A stretch of DNA of 64,000 nt, from the NCBI GenBank assembly GCA_023953845.1, contig JAMLJC010000001.1, positions 496,001 through 560,000 of the forward strand. The letters run 5' to 3'. Of this stretch, positions 1 through 8,427 are shown piece after piece; the stretch's first letter is position 1, and each line of letters opens with the position of its first letter. The translations under genes and the position numbers were made by a program. Origin of the DNA: Rhizobiaceae bacterium. GTDB lineage: Bacteria; Pseudomonadota; Alphaproteobacteria; Rhizobiales; Rhizobiaceae. The notes below the pieces were generated by a model that did no database searches, had not been told where the DNA came from, and saw only the letters and a program-made list of their open reading frames with translations.

Positions 1-642
1 GGCTTCACCCGCGACGGCGCGCGCGATCAGCGTCTTGCCGGTGCCGGGAGGGCCGACGAGCAGCACGCCGCGCGGGATCTTGCCGCCCAGCCGCTGGAAT
101 TTCTGCGGATCGCGAAGGAATTCCACGATCTCCTCGAGGTCTTCCTTGGCCTCGTCGACGCCCGCCACGTCCTGGAAGGTGACGCGGCCATGCGCTTCCG
201 TCAAAAGCTTGGCCTTCGACTTGCCGAAGCCCATGGCGCGGCCGGAGCCGGACTGCATCTGGCGCATGAAGAAAATCCACACGCCGAGGATGAGGATCAT
301 CGGCAGCCACGACAGCAGGTAGCCGAATAGGGTGTTGGAACCATCCGTCTCGGGCCGCGCGTTGATCGTCACGTTCTTCTGTTCGAGACGCGAAACGAGC
401 GTGGAATCTCCCGGCGAATAAGTCTGGAAGCCGCTCGCATTGTCGGCATAGGTGCCGGTTATGCGGTCGCCAGCTATGGTTACGGACTTGATGCGGCCGG
501 CGTTGAGTTCGGTGAGGAACTCCGAATAGGCGATCTCTCGCGAGGCGCCCCGCTGCTGCGGCGTCTGGAACAGGTTGAACAGGGCGATCAGCAGGACGGC
601 TATGATCGCCCAGAGCGCCAGATTGCGGTAGTTCGGATTCAT
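1..642 (-). CDS. ftsH: FtsH ATP-dependent zinc metalloprotease (N-terminal part; runs off the window)
   Basis: Membrane-anchored AAA+ protease that degrades misfolded membrane proteins and short-lived regulators. Only the first 214 codons lie in the window. They start at an ATG (640-642) and read MNPNYRNLALWAIIAVLLIA, a first membrane segment. A short periplasmic domain follows, then a second membrane segment (WLPMILILGVWIFFMRQMQ), the FQDVAGVDEAKEDL motif typical of FtsH and the Walker A box GPPGTGKT close to the edge. The catalytic HEAGH zinc site would lie outside. It is downstream of tilS on the same strand, the usual order in Rhizobiales. Confidence 0.95.
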   Translation of the reverse strand, partial: MNPNYRNLALWAIIAVLLIALFNLFQTPQQRGASREIAYSEFLTELNAGRIKSVTIAGDRITGTYADNASGFQTYSPGDSTLVSRLEQKNVTINARPETDGSNTLFGYLLSWLPMILILGVWIFFMRQMQSGSGRAMGFGKSKAKLLTEAHGRVTFQDVAGVDEAKEDLEEIVEFLRDPQKFQRLGGKIPRGVLLVGPPGTGKTLIARAVAGEA

Positions 643-745
643 CGATTGTCCCGTGGACGCGCCCGGCCGCGCCCGTGCTCAAGGTTTGGTTATGCCTAAC
701 ATAGGCAGGGCCCCTGCCCTTGCCAAGCATTAGACCATGCGGCGG

Positions 746-2068
746 TTAAGCTTCTTCCCTATTGTGGCCGGCAAATGGCGGTTCGGGAATTTCTGCCGCG
801 CCGGCTAGCGCAGCCACGGCCCGTGCAAGAGCGAGATCGAAGGACGGCAGGAAGAGCCGCCATGGCGCGAGGACGGGAACGGCGTCGAAAGCCGCTTCAG
901 GGGGTTCGGCGGCACGGACAGCCTTGAGGATCGCCGCTGGCACGGTTTGTGGTCCCGGGACGGTAGGCTCCGGAACCCGCCGGGGTGGCGAAACGGGAAA
1001 AAGCGCCACCGAACCTTCTCCGTCGCCGACATCCGCGATCCGGTAGCGTCCGTCCCAGATCGTGCCGGGAACGGGCTCTTCCGTCGGCAGCCCTCGCTTC
1101 TCGCGATAGAGAAACACGCCGTTGCGGCGCCGGTCTGCGACCGTGCGCGAAAGTGTCGCGCGTCTCACGCACCCTTCCCGCATGTCCCGGAAGAGGTTCA
1201 ACGCCCTTCCCGCATCGGGAAACTGTGGCGCGCCTCCGCAGACAGCCAAAAGCGCGCGGAAGGCCGGCACGGCCGCCGCCTCTGCTTCGCCGAAAAAGTC
1301 TGCCCTCAATCGCACAAGCCCCCTGACCGGACGTTCGGCATGGCGCGAAACGAGCCGCGCGGCAGCCTCCGCGATATGCTCGCGCCCGCGGCCTGCCTCG
1401 GCGGCCCGGGCCAGCAACGCATCCCGCCCGTAATCGCCCTCCCCGGCATCCGTCAGCGCCGCCCGTATCCGGGGCCGCTCGTATTTCCGGTCGAGATTGG
1501 CGGGGTCCTCGATCCATGCGATCCGTTCCGCGCACAGAAAGCGCCGCAGCTCGGCGCGTCCGGTCGCCAGCAGCGGCCGGACGATCCAGACGCGCCCGTC
1601 GAACAGCGTTGCGGGCGCCATGCCTGCGAGCCCCCGGCCATCGCCGCGCGCCTGGCGCATCGCGACCGTTTCGGCCTGGTCGTCGGCCGTATGTCCGGTA
1701 ACGACGATGTCACCGCCTTCGGCCTCGGCCGCGCCGGCCAGCAGTCCGTAGCGTGCCAGCCGCGCGGCTTCGGAAACGCCGCTACGCGGCTTTTCGCCTG
1801 CCCACGTCGTTATGTGATGGGGGATGCCGCGCGCGGCGCAAAAATCATGGACCTCTCGCGCCTCGGCGGCGGAACTGTCGCGCAGGCGGTGATCGACCGT
1901 CACGGCGACCAGTCTTGTCGGCGAGGCCCGGCGCTCCAGCCAGCGCTGCAGCAACAGCAGCATGGCGAGCGAGTCGCTGCCGCCCGACACGGCGGCGATG
2001 ACCGCCTCGCGGCGCGTCAGATCGAAGGGAGAGAAAAGGGAATCCGGATCGGGCCTGCCGCTCAGCAC
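746..2068 (-). CDS. tilS: tRNA(Ile)-lysidine synthase TilS
   Basis: Converts cytidine 34 of the CAU-anticodon tRNA-Ile to lysidine with ATP and lysine, so that the tRNA reads AUA. The 440-residue product has the PP-loop ATPase signature SGGSDS near residue 29, then VDHRLR and the GHTADDQAET motif characteristic of TilS. The start is GTG (2066-2068), overlapping the end of cpoB by 7 bases, which suggests translational coupling to the tol-pal block. No better in-frame start exists before the PP-loop. The C-terminal part is poorly conserved to the eye, as is usual in alphaproteobacterial TilS. Confidence 0.93.
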   Translation of the reverse strand: MLSGRPDPDSLFSPFDLTRREAVIAAVSGGSDSLAMLLLLQRWLERRASPTRLVAVTVDHRLRDSSAAEAREVHDFCAARGIPHHITTWAGEKPRSGVSEAARLARYGLLAGAAEAEGGDIVVTGHTADDQAETVAMRQARGDGRGLAGMAPATLFDGRVWIVRPLLATGRAELRRFLCAERIAWIEDPANLDRKYERPRIRAALTDAGEGDYGRDALLARAAEAGRGREHIAEAAARLVSRHAERPVRGLVRLRADFFGEAEAAAVPAFRALLAVCGGAPQFPDAGRALNLFRDMREGCVRRATLSRTVADRRRNGVFLYREKRGLPTEEPVPGTIWDGRYRIADVGDGEGSVALFPVSPPRRVPEPTVPGPQTVPAAILKAVRAAEPPEAAFDAVPVLAPWRLFLPSFDLALARAVAALAGAAEIPEPPFAGHNREEA

Positions 2069-3063
2069 GCCGCGAGCGCCTGTTCCTGCTTGACGCGCTG
2101 CTTCAGCGCATCGGAGACGTTGGGGTAGCGCTTTGTCACTTCGCCGAAGGTGGCGCAGGCGACGTCCTTCTGGTTCATGCCGACAAGCGACACACCGAGC
2201 TTGAGCAGCATGTCCGGAGCCTTCTTGGCTTTCGGAAACTGCTTGCTGCCGGCCAAAAACACTTCCGCCGCCTCGCGGTATTTCTGCTGGCCGAGCAGCG
2301 ATTCGCCCAGCCAGTAGTTAGAATCCGCCGCCTTGCTGTCGGACGGGAAGCGCTTGAGATGATCGCGGAATCCGGCCTCGGCATTCGCGTAGTCTCCGGA
2401 CAGGACGTACTGGTAGGAGTTGCGATAGAGTTCCTCGGGATCGTTCGTCGCCGGCAGCGCCGCGACCTCCGCACCGCCGGTGGCGGGAGCCGTCTTTTCG
2501 GGCAGAAGGTCGACGGGCGGTTCGACGGTCGAGGAGACCACGTTGCCGTCCTTGTCGACGGTGATCGTGCCGAAATCACGCGGCGGCTGGCCCTTGGCCT
2601 CCGTGTTTCCGGTGGCCGCTGTCGTCTCCTGCTGCGTCGGCGCGGGATGGTTCTCGGCCAGCGCCGTGTCGGAGCCGGCGGTCGCCGCCGGCTCCTTGTT
2701 GTCTTTGGCCTTTTCGGCGACGTTCTGGTTCGCGGAGCCGCCGCCGGCCTTCTTCTCGAGTTCTTGCAGGCGGAACTCGTTGTCCTCCTGAATCTTCCGC
2801 ATCTGCTCCTGCATCTGCAGGATCTGGAAGTTCAGCTCCTCGATCTTGCCGTTCAGCGCCCGCACCTGCTCCTCGAGCTGGATCAGCCGCGGGTCGCTCG
2901 CCTGCGCCACCCGCACCTCGTCCGTCTTCTTCTGGAAGATGCCGAAGATGCCGGACTGCTGGGGCGGCATGGAATCGGTTGCGTCGCCGGGAGCGGCGAT
3001 CGTCACCGAGCCGGAAACAAGCAGCACGGCGAGCGTGCCGCTCAGGATTGATCGAAAATGCAT
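2062..3063 (-). CDS. cpoB: Cell division coordinator CpoB (Tol-Pal protein YbgF)
   Basis: Periplasmic partner of TolA; in E. coli it coordinates peptidoglycan synthesis with outer-membrane constriction. The 333-residue protein begins with a signal peptide (residues 1-23). A heptad-rich coiled coil follows (about residues 60-105: LEEQVRALNGKIEELNFQ and on), matching the YbgF trimerisation region. Then come a low-complexity Ala/Pro/Thr linker and a C-terminal TPR domain starting at PEELYRNSYQYVLSGDYANA. It is the last tol-pal gene and overlaps tilS by 7 bases. A terminator-like hairpin between pal and cpoB suggests it also has its own promoter in 3064-3196. Confidence 0.93.
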   Translation of the reverse strand: MHFRSILSGTLAVLLVSGSVTIAAPGDATDSMPPQQSGIFGIFQKKTDEVRVAQASDPRLIQLEEQVRALNGKIEELNFQILQMQEQMRKIQEDNEFRLQELEKKAGGGSANQNVAEKAKDNKEPAATAGSDTALAENHPAPTQQETTAATGNTEAKGQPPRDFGTITVDKDGNVVSSTVEPPVDLLPEKTAPATGGAEVAALPATNDPEELYRNSYQYVLSGDYANAEAGFRDHLKRFPSDSKAADSNYWLGESLLGQQKYREAAEVFLAGSKQFPKAKKAPDMLLKLGVSLVGMNQKDVACATFGEVTKRYPNVSDALKQRVKQEQALAAC

Positions 3064-3196
3064 TCGTGTCTCACTGCCAGGGTTGCGTGAATGGATTGCG
3101 GCGCGCTGAAACGCCCGACGGAGCGCGCCAAGTCACGAATAACAGGCCGCGAGACTTCGGCCAAATTTTGTTTCTACCGTCGCCATGGCCCCAAAA

Positions 3197-3223
3197 CGCA
3201 AAACGGCGGCCCGAAGACCGCCG
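3197..3223 (-). terminator. Rho-independent terminator after pal
   Basis: An 8-bp inverted repeat with one G-T wobble and a four-base loop (arms 3204-3211 and 3216-3223) is followed, reading on the minus strand, by a TTTT run and a second T-rich stretch. It lies about 25 bases past the pal stop codon and 134 bases before cpoB. It may be partial, letting some transcripts continue into cpoB. Confidence 0.65.
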
Positions 3224-3247
3224 CCAGCGAGACGAATGTGATGGCGA

Positions 3248-3754
3248 TCAGCTTCCGGCGCCGTTGAGCACGGTGACCGCGCGACGGTTCTGCGACCAGC
3301 AGGAGATGTCGTCGCAGACCGCGACCGGGCGCTCCTTGCCGTAGGAAATGGTCTTCATGCGGTTGCCGGCCACGCCCTGTCCGATCAGGAAGTCGCGCGT
3401 GGCGGCGGCGCGCCGGGCGCCGAGCGCGATATTGTATTCGCGCGTGCCGCGCTCGTCGGCGTGGCCTTCGATGGTGATGCGGTACTGGCCGTATTTGTTC
3501 AGCCACTGCGCCTGCTTGGAAAGCGTCGACTGCGCGTCGGCGCGGATCGCGGACGAGTCCGTATCGAAGAAGATGCGGTCGCCGACATTGACGGTGAAGT
3601 CCTGCGCGGAGCCGGGCGTCGCCGCGCCGGCGCCGCCGAGACCGAGATCGGCGGCGTTGTTCGGGGTCTTCTTGGAGGCGCAGCCGGCAACGGTCAGGCC
3701 GACCACCAGCGCCACGACTATGGGGTTAGAGGCAAATTTTGCGATGCGGCGCAT
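3248..3754 (-). CDS. pal: Peptidoglycan-associated lipoprotein Pal
   Basis: Outer-membrane lipoprotein that binds peptidoglycan and TolB and anchors the envelope. The 168-residue product has a lipoprotein signal ending in the lipobox LTVAGC. A Gly/Ala linker and an OmpA-like peptidoglycan-binding domain follow, with the motif GHADERGTREYNIALGARRA. An upstream in-frame ATG would add 13 residues. The ATG at 3754 is preferred because AAGGAG lies seven bases before it and the signal peptide then has normal length. Pal is separated from tolB by 200 bases holding an imperfect CtrA-like site (3812-3826) and a strong hairpin (3891-3924). Confidence 0.95.
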   Translation of the reverse strand: MRRIAKFASNPIVVALVVGLTVAGCASKKTPNNAADLGLGGAGAATPGSAQDFTVNVGDRIFFDTDSSAIRADAQSTLSKQAQWLNKYGQYRITIEGHADERGTREYNIALGARRAAATRDFLIGQGVAGNRMKTISYGKERPVAVCDDISCWSQNRRAVTVLNGAGS

Positions 3755-3811
3755 CCCCGCTCTCCTTCGCATTTTAATGGTTTCGTTGAGCAATGAGTAA
3801 CCACGTTGCGG

Positions 3812-3826
3812 TTAACCGCGGCTCAA
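3812..3826. promoter_or_regulatory. Imperfect CtrA-like site upstream of pal
   Basis: The sequence reads TTAA, seven bases, TCAA: one mismatch from the CtrA consensus TTAA-N7-TTAA. It is 58 bases upstream of the pal start. One-mismatch sites are expected about twice by chance in a window of this size and composition, so this is only suggestive. Confidence 0.25.
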
Positions 3827-3890
3827 GAAACATGGTTAAGCATTGGTTTCCGGCCACCCGTCCCCGGCCGGATTCGTTTGAACACCCCTA

Positions 3891-3924
3891 GGCGGAAATG
3901 CGGCGCAAACGCGGCATTTCCGCC
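3891..3924. repeat. 11-bp perfect inverted repeat downstream of tolB
   Basis: GGCGGAAATGC (3891-3901) and its exact complement (3914-3924) flank a 12-base loop, 30 bases past the tolB stop. No T-run follows on the minus strand, so it is not a classical terminator. It could stabilise the tolB mRNA end or stop transcription with Rho. On the plus strand it is followed by ATTTTC. Confidence 0.5.
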
Positions 3925-3954
3925 ATTTTCATCGCGGGGTGCGCGCATTTGCCC

Positions 3955-5271
3955 TCATTCGAGCAGCGGCGACCACGCCGGGTCGGAAGCGAAGTTCTTG
4001 GAGGGAATCGACTGCTCGTTGCGGCCGGTCAGGTCGATAGTCTTGAGTTTCGGTCCGCCCGCGCCTGCACCCTGGGTGAAGAACATCAGCACGCGGCCGT
4101 TCGGCGCCCAGGTCGGCCCTTCCTGCGCGAAGCCCGACGAGAGGATGCGCTCGCCCGACCCGTCCGTCTTCATCACGCCGATCTGGAATTCCCCGCCCGT
4201 CTGCTTTGTGAAGGCGATGAGGTCGCCGCGCGGCGACCATACCGGCGTCGAATAGGAACCGCCGCCGAAGGAGATGCGGGTCTGGCCCGAGCCGTCAGCG
4301 CCCATCACGTAGATTTGCGGTTGGCCGCCCCGGTCGGAGGTGAAGACCACGCGGCTGCCGTCCGGCGAATAGGAGGGCGAGGTGTCGATGGCGCTCTCGT
4401 TGGTCAGCCGCGTCGTGTTACGGCTTCTCAGATCCATGGCGAAGATGTTGGAATTGCCATCGTCGCGCAGCAGGCTCATGATCACCTTCTGCCCGTCCGG
4501 CGAGAAGCGCGGGGCAAAGGTCATGCCGGGAAACTTGCCGACGAGTTCGCGCTGGCCGGTCTCGATCTGCAGCAGGTAGACCTGCGGCTCGCCGCTCTCG
4601 TAGGACATGTAGGTGATTTCCTGACGCGTCGGCGAGAAGCGCGGCGTCAGCACGATGGAGCGGCCGTCGGACAGGTAGCGCGTGTTGGCGCCGTCCTGAT
4701 CCATGATGGCCAGCCGCTTCTTGCGGTCGTTCTTCGGGCCGGATTCGTCGACGAAGACGATGCGCGTGTCGAAATAGCCCTTCTCGCCGGTCAGCCGCTC
4801 GTAGATGGCGTCGGCGATCTGGTGGGCGATGCGGCGCGAATGCTGCGGATTGGCGAAGAACTGCTCGCCGATCATCTGCTGGCCGCCAAACGTGTCCCAG
4901 AGGCGGAATTCGGCGCGCAGACGGCCGTCGCCCTCCTGGCTGACCCGGCCCACCACCAGAGCCTGCGCATTGATGACCTTCCAGTCCTCGAAGCGCGGGG
5001 CCTGATCGCTGTTGGTGATCTTCTCGATGAAGGCGCCCTTGTCGATCGGCGCGAACAGGCCCGAGCGCTTGAGGTCCGCCGCCACGATATCGGAGATTTC
5101 CGTGCCGATGCCGCCGGACGAGATGAAATCCGTGATGGCGATCGGCAACGGCTCGACATTACCCTTGTTCACGTCGATCTCGACCAAAGCGTGGGCGGGC
5201 GGCGTGATCGCGGTGCTGAAACCGCTGATCACCGCGCCGAGCAGCAGGATGGTCCTGACAAAGTTCTTCAT
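3955..5271 (-). CDS. tolB: Tol-Pal system beta-propeller protein TolB
   Basis: Periplasmic component linking TolA in the inner membrane to Pal in the outer membrane. The 438-residue product starts with a signal peptide (MKNFVRTILLLGAVISGF, cleavage near AHA-LV). An N-terminal domain and six propeller blades follow, seen as repeats such as RFSPDGQKV, SYSPDGSRVVFTSDRGG and VWSPRGDLIAF. An upstream in-frame extension of 42 residues (to 5397) would bury the signal peptide and overlap tolA, so the ATG at 5271 is chosen. It lies 32 bases downstream of tolA. Confidence 0.95.
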   Translation of the reverse strand: MKNFVRTILLLGAVISGFSTAITPPAHALVEIDVNKGNVEPLPIAITDFISSGGIGTEISDIVAADLKRSGLFAPIDKGAFIEKITNSDQAPRFEDWKVINAQALVVGRVSQEGDGRLRAEFRLWDTFGGQQMIGEQFFANPQHSRRIAHQIADAIYERLTGEKGYFDTRIVFVDESGPKNDRKKRLAIMDQDGANTRYLSDGRSIVLTPRFSPTRQEITYMSYESGEPQVYLLQIETGQRELVGKFPGMTFAPRFSPDGQKVIMSLLRDDGNSNIFAMDLRSRNTTRLTNESAIDTSPSYSPDGSRVVFTSDRGGQPQIYVMGADGSGQTRISFGGGSYSTPVWSPRGDLIAFTKQTGGEFQIGVMKTDGSGERILSSGFAQEGPTWAPNGRVLMFFTQGAGAGGPKLKTIDLTGRNEQSIPSKNFASDPAWSPLLE

Positions 5272-5303
5272 CGCAATTCCTTGTGTGCAGCGGCCGGACG
5301 GCG

Positions 5304-6452
5304 TCACATCCCCATCTCGGTGGGATCGAAATTGACAACCACTTCGGCCCAGATGTCTTCCTTGCCGGCGGGCAGGATCAGCCCGTCGCGGTCGCATTTC
5401 TGGACGGCGCGGACAGCGCTTTCGTCGAAGGGACGGTTGCCGCTCGAAGATTCTATCTGCGGACGTCCGTCGAGCTTGCCCTGCGCGTTGAGCTGGAACT
5501 TCACCGAAACGCGCAGCTCGCCGCCTTCCGCGCCTGCCGGGATCGACCAGCAGCCGCTCAGTTGATCGGACAGCGCGCCCATCTCGCTGTTGGTCAGCTT
5601 CTCGCCGGTCTTCTTCTTGCCGCCCAGCGCGGCGGTTTCGGTGGAGCGCTTGGCGCCGCCGCCCGAGGGCTTTTGCTTGTTGAGCAACTCGGCGACCTTG
5701 TCCTCCACCGATTCCTCGGTACTGTCGGATTTCGGCTTGGAACTCGCTTCCGAAACCGGCTTCTCGGCCGCCTTGCGCTCGGGCGCCTTGGCGGTCTGCG
5801 CCTCGGCCGGGCGCGGGCGCGCCTCGGGCGCGGGCGCAGACGTCGGCAGGTCGACGCTCTGTTCCGCCGGCGGCTGGGCCTCGATGGCCTCGGCAACGGC
5901 GTCAGGCTTGGGGCTGGGATCGATCGCCGCAGTCTTCTGCACCGGCTCCGGGGCAGGCTTCGGCTCGGGCTGCTTCACCGGCTCCGGCTTCGGTTCTTCC
6001 TTCACCGGTTCGGGCTTCACCTCCTGACGCGGCGCCGGCGTCGGCGCGGCCTCGGTGGCGGGCACCGGCTTCGGCTCCTCCGGCGGCTTGGGCGTGTCCT
6101 GCTTCAGCGGCTTCTCGACAGGCTTCGGCTGCGGCGCGGGCGCGTTGGCGGCCTCGACGGGGCGAGGTTTCGCCTCCGGCGTCACCGGCGCCTCCGTGTC
6201 GACGGAGTTCTCACCCACCTTCTGCACGTCCGCCAGGACGTCGGGCCGCTTCGTCGGCAGCGGCGCGGACTTCTCCTTCACCGGGGCCTTCTCATCGCCC
6301 TGGTCGTGCTGCGCCAGATCCTCGATCGGAATGATCGAGACCGGCAGCGACTCCGGCGCCGGAGGCAGCGGATCGGGCGCACCCAGTGACACCAGGCCGA
6401 AGCCCAGGATCACTGCGTGCATCACCACCGATGTCGTGAAACCGGCTTTCAT
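5304..6452 (-). CDS. tolA: Cell envelope integrity protein TolA
   Basis: Energised by TolQR, it spans the periplasm and pulls on the TolB-Pal system. The 382-residue protein has one N-terminal membrane helix (about residues 8-25). A long Pro/Ala/Glu/Lys-rich linker follows (about residues 30-260, with many KPEP/PVKE-type repeats). The C-terminal TolA/TonB-like domain is SGCWSIPAGAEGGELRVSVK onwards. The linker accounts for most of its length, typical for rhizobial TolA. It is followed by tolB after 32 bases and preceded by tolR after 7 bases, so it belongs to the tolQRAB operon. Confidence 0.93.
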   Translation of the reverse strand: MKAGFTTSVVMHAVILGFGLVSLGAPDPLPPAPESLPVSIIPIEDLAQHDQGDEKAPVKEKSAPLPTKRPDVLADVQKVGENSVDTEAPVTPEAKPRPVEAANAPAPQPKPVEKPLKQDTPKPPEEPKPVPATEAAPTPAPRQEVKPEPVKEEPKPEPVKQPEPKPAPEPVQKTAAIDPSPKPDAVAEAIEAQPPAEQSVDLPTSAPAPEARPRPAEAQTAKAPERKAAEKPVSEASSKPKSDSTEESVEDKVAELLNKQKPSGGGAKRSTETAALGGKKKTGEKLTNSEMGALSDQLSGCWSIPAGAEGGELRVSVKFQLNAQGKLDGRPQIESSSGNRPFDESAVRAVQKCDRDGLILPAGKEDIWAEVVVNFDPTEMGM

Positions 6453-6459
6453 CGACGCG

Positions 6460-6921
6460 TCACTGGGTGCTCTGTTCCTGGAGGGTGACGAGGCCGAGGT
6501 TCTTGAAGCCGGCGGCGGACACCCGCGCCATGACCTTCATCACCGTGCCGTAGTCGGCATCCTTGTCGCCGCGCACGAAGATGCGCTCCTCGTAGCCCGT
6601 CTTGGCGATTGCCTGCAGCTTCGGCACCACCTCGTCGATCACCACTTCCGTCTCCTGCAGATGGATCTGGCCGTCGCGGTTGATCGATACGGTGATCGGC
6701 TGCGTATCGGCGTTCATGGCGTTCGCCTGTGTCTCCGGCAGCTCGATCGGCACGCCGACGGTGAGCAGCGGCGCAGCCACCATGAAGATGATGAGCAGGA
6801 CCAGCATGACGTCGACGAACGGCGTCACGTTGATCTCCGACATCAGGCCGTGATGCCGTCCGCGCCGCCTGTGGCCGCGCCCACCGCGGCCTGAGCCGCC
6901 TGCACTAACCGACATGCCCAT
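6460..6921 (-). CDS. tolR: Biopolymer transport protein TolR (ExbD family)
   Basis: Proton-channel partner of TolQ in the inner membrane. The 153-residue protein has a Gly/Arg/His-rich cytoplasmic N-terminus (about 25 residues, longer than in E. coli). Then comes MSEINVTPFVDVMLVLLIIF, which carries the conserved transmembrane Asp of ExbD/TolR proteins, and a periplasmic domain. Three bases separate it from tolQ upstream and seven from tolA downstream. The start could also be the third codon (M3); the difference is two residues. Confidence 0.95.
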   Translation of the reverse strand: MGMSVSAGGSGRGGRGHRRRGRHHGLMSEINVTPFVDVMLVLLIIFMVAAPLLTVGVPIELPETQANAMNADTQPITVSINRDGQIHLQETEVVIDEVVPKLQAIAKTGYEERIFVRGDKDADYGTVMKVMARVSAAGFKNLGLVTLQEQSTQ

Positions 6922-6924
6922 CGA

Positions 6925-7635
6925 TCAAACCTTCTGCGCGACTTTCTCATCGATTTGGCGCGACAGTATGGCGGAGAACTCGTCCGCGAACCCCTCCATG
7001 CGCACCGCCAGCTTGCCGGCGTCCGATGACAGCTTGTTGTAGGCGATGACCGCCGGGATGGCCGCGAGCAGGCCGATGGCGGTGGCCAGCAGCGCCTCCG
7101 CGATGCCCGGCGCCACGACCGCGAGGCTGGTGTTCTTCGACCCGGCGATCGCCTGGAACGAGGTCATGATGCCGATGACCGTGCCGAAAAGGCCGATGAA
7201 CGGACCCGCGGAGCCGATGGTGGCGAGGAAACCGAGCCGGCCCTCGAGCCTTTCCATCTCGCGCGTCAGCGCGAGGTCCATCGCCTTGTCGATGCGCGTC
7301 TGCAGCCCGAGCGGCGATTTCGCGCCCTTCTCGAAGCTCTTCTTCCACTCGCGCATGGCGGCGACGAAGATCGAGCCCATGCCGCTGGTCGCCCGATCGG
7401 CAAGGGTACGGTAAAGCTCTTCCAGCGATTGACCCGACCAGAACACCTGCTCGAAGCGATTGAGCGACGCGCGCATGCGCTGATAGGCGATGATCTTGTC
7501 GACGATGATGGCCCAGGTCCAGACCGAGGCGAAGAGCAGCCCGATCATGACCAGCTTGACGACCCAGCCCGCCTGCCAGAACAGGTGCCAGATCGACAAT
7601 TGCACGCCCGGTTCGGCGAGTGCGGTTGTTTCCAT
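6925..7635 (-). CDS. tolQ: Proton channel protein TolQ (MotA/TolQ/ExbB family)
   Basis: Uses the proton gradient with TolR to energise TolA. The 236-residue product has a first membrane helix (VVKLVMIGLLFASVWTWAII), a large cytoplasmic loop and two more helices around GSAGPFIGLFGTVIGIMTSF and ALLATAIGLLAAIPAVIAY, the diagnostic TolQ/ExbB segments. The frame stays open far upstream to 8277. METTALAEPG at 7635 is chosen because AGGG sits nine bases before it and the protein then has family length. It is the first gene of tolQRAB; its leader carries a strong hairpin (7657-7678). Confidence 0.95.
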   Translation of the reverse strand: METTALAEPGVQLSIWHLFWQAGWVVKLVMIGLLFASVWTWAIIVDKIIAYQRMRASLNRFEQVFWSGQSLEELYRTLADRATSGMGSIFVAAMREWKKSFEKGAKSPLGLQTRIDKAMDLALTREMERLEGRLGFLATIGSAGPFIGLFGTVIGIMTSFQAIAGSKNTSLAVVAPGIAEALLATAIGLLAAIPAVIAYNKLSSDAGKLAVRMEGFADEFSAILSRQIDEKVAQKV

Positions 7636-7656
7636 GGAGTGCGTCCCTAAACATCG

Positions 7657-7678
7657 GTGGGCCGGTCGGCCGGCCCAC
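7657..7678 (-). promoter_or_regulatory. GC-rich hairpin in the tolQ leader
   Basis: GTGGGCCGG and its exact complement flank a TCGG loop, ending 21 bases upstream of the tolQ ATG in the transcript. The stem is all but perfect and GC-rich. No T-run follows, so it is not a terminator. It is close enough to the ribosome site to affect translation or mRNA stability of the tol operon. Confidence 0.5.
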
Positions 7679-7826
7679 GCATGCGCTTTCCGTCGCCGGA
7701 GCCCCGACAACACCAGACATGTCCCCGAAAAGCGCGTATCGCGGCCTTTTCGGGGCGAAATTTGGTGAAACGAAGGCGTCCGCGATCCGGTCCAATTTGC
7801 ATGACCTCGTTCATGGACTGTTATGG

Positions 7827-7841
7827 TTAAGGATGGGTTAG
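7827..7841. promoter_or_regulatory. One-mismatch CtrA-like site upstream of tolQ
   Basis: TTAA, seven bases, TTAG lies in the 265-base gap between ybgC and tolQ, 192 bases before the tolQ start. It differs from TTAA-N7-TTAA at one base. Such single-mismatch sites are expected by chance at this window size; position near the tol promoter is the only supporting point. The rest of the 7636-7900 gap shows only the leader hairpin. Confidence 0.3.
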
Positions 7842-7900
7842 GAATCGTGCCCCGCAGCGTGTTGCCGCCCCGTGCAACCCGGTCTGGCGAGGCCGGCCAT

Positions 7901-8368
7901 TCACTTTCGCGGCATGAAGGCCGCGATCCATTCCTTTGGGAAACGGCGGGGACGCCCGTTTTCGGCGACGATCGCGGCTTCGACCCGCGCCTCCACCAGC
8001 ACGTCCTCGCCACGCCTGAGCTGTTGCGCCATGACGATGCGCGCGCCGGAAATCTCCTCGGTGCGTGTGTCGACAGTAAGAATGTCGTCGATCCGGGCCG
8101 GCGAGCGGAAGTCGATTTCCATGCGCCGCACCACCCATACCAGCTTCTCGCCATGCTTGCCGTCGGCGAGCTCGGTATGGTGCACGCCCGCCAGGCGCAG
8201 GAAGTCCGACCGCCCCCGCTCGAAGAATTCGAGATAGCGCGCATGGTAGACGACGCCGGAGAAATCGGTGTCGGCATAGTAGACGCGCGCCATGATGCGA
8301 TGGCCGAACGCGGTCAGTTCGCCCGAAATGCCCGAAAGCAGCCGGTCGGATTCACCATGATCGGTCAT
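7901..8368 (-). CDS. ybgC: YbgC-family acyl-CoA thioesterase of the Tol-Pal cluster
   Basis: Hot-dog-fold thioesterase that hydrolyses acyl-CoA/acyl-ACP thioesters; encoded with tol-pal in most proteobacteria. The 155-residue product has VYYADTDFSGVVYHARYLEF, with the conserved catalytic Asp and the Tyr/His of YbgC proteins, then RVxxxEIDF-like strands. The frame opens 22 codons earlier, but AAGGAAAG five bases before the ATG at 8368 supports this start. It is separated from tolQ by 265 bases, so it probably has its own promoter. It is divergent from the GH5 gene. Confidence 0.92.
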   Translation of the reverse strand: MTDHGESDRLLSGISGELTAFGHRIMARVYYADTDFSGVVYHARYLEFFERGRSDFLRLAGVHHTELADGKHGEKLVWVVRRMEIDFRSPARIDDILTVDTRTEEISGARIVMAQQLRRGEDVLVEARVEAAIVAENGRPRRFPKEWIAAFMPRK

Positions 8369-8427
8369 GTCGCTTTCCTTTTGTCCGCGCGGCTGACAGT
8401 GACATTCCGGAGCCGGAGACCAACCGG

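Noticed and set aside
5..730. Long minus-strand frame across the ftsH region
   Set aside because: It is out of phase with ftsH, whose own frame shows unmistakable FtsH motifs; the other frame is Arg-rich shadow sequence typical of GC-rich DNA.
3812..3826. CtrA control of pal as a firm claim
   Set aside because: One-mismatch sites are expected about twice by chance in this window; without binding data it stays a weak note.
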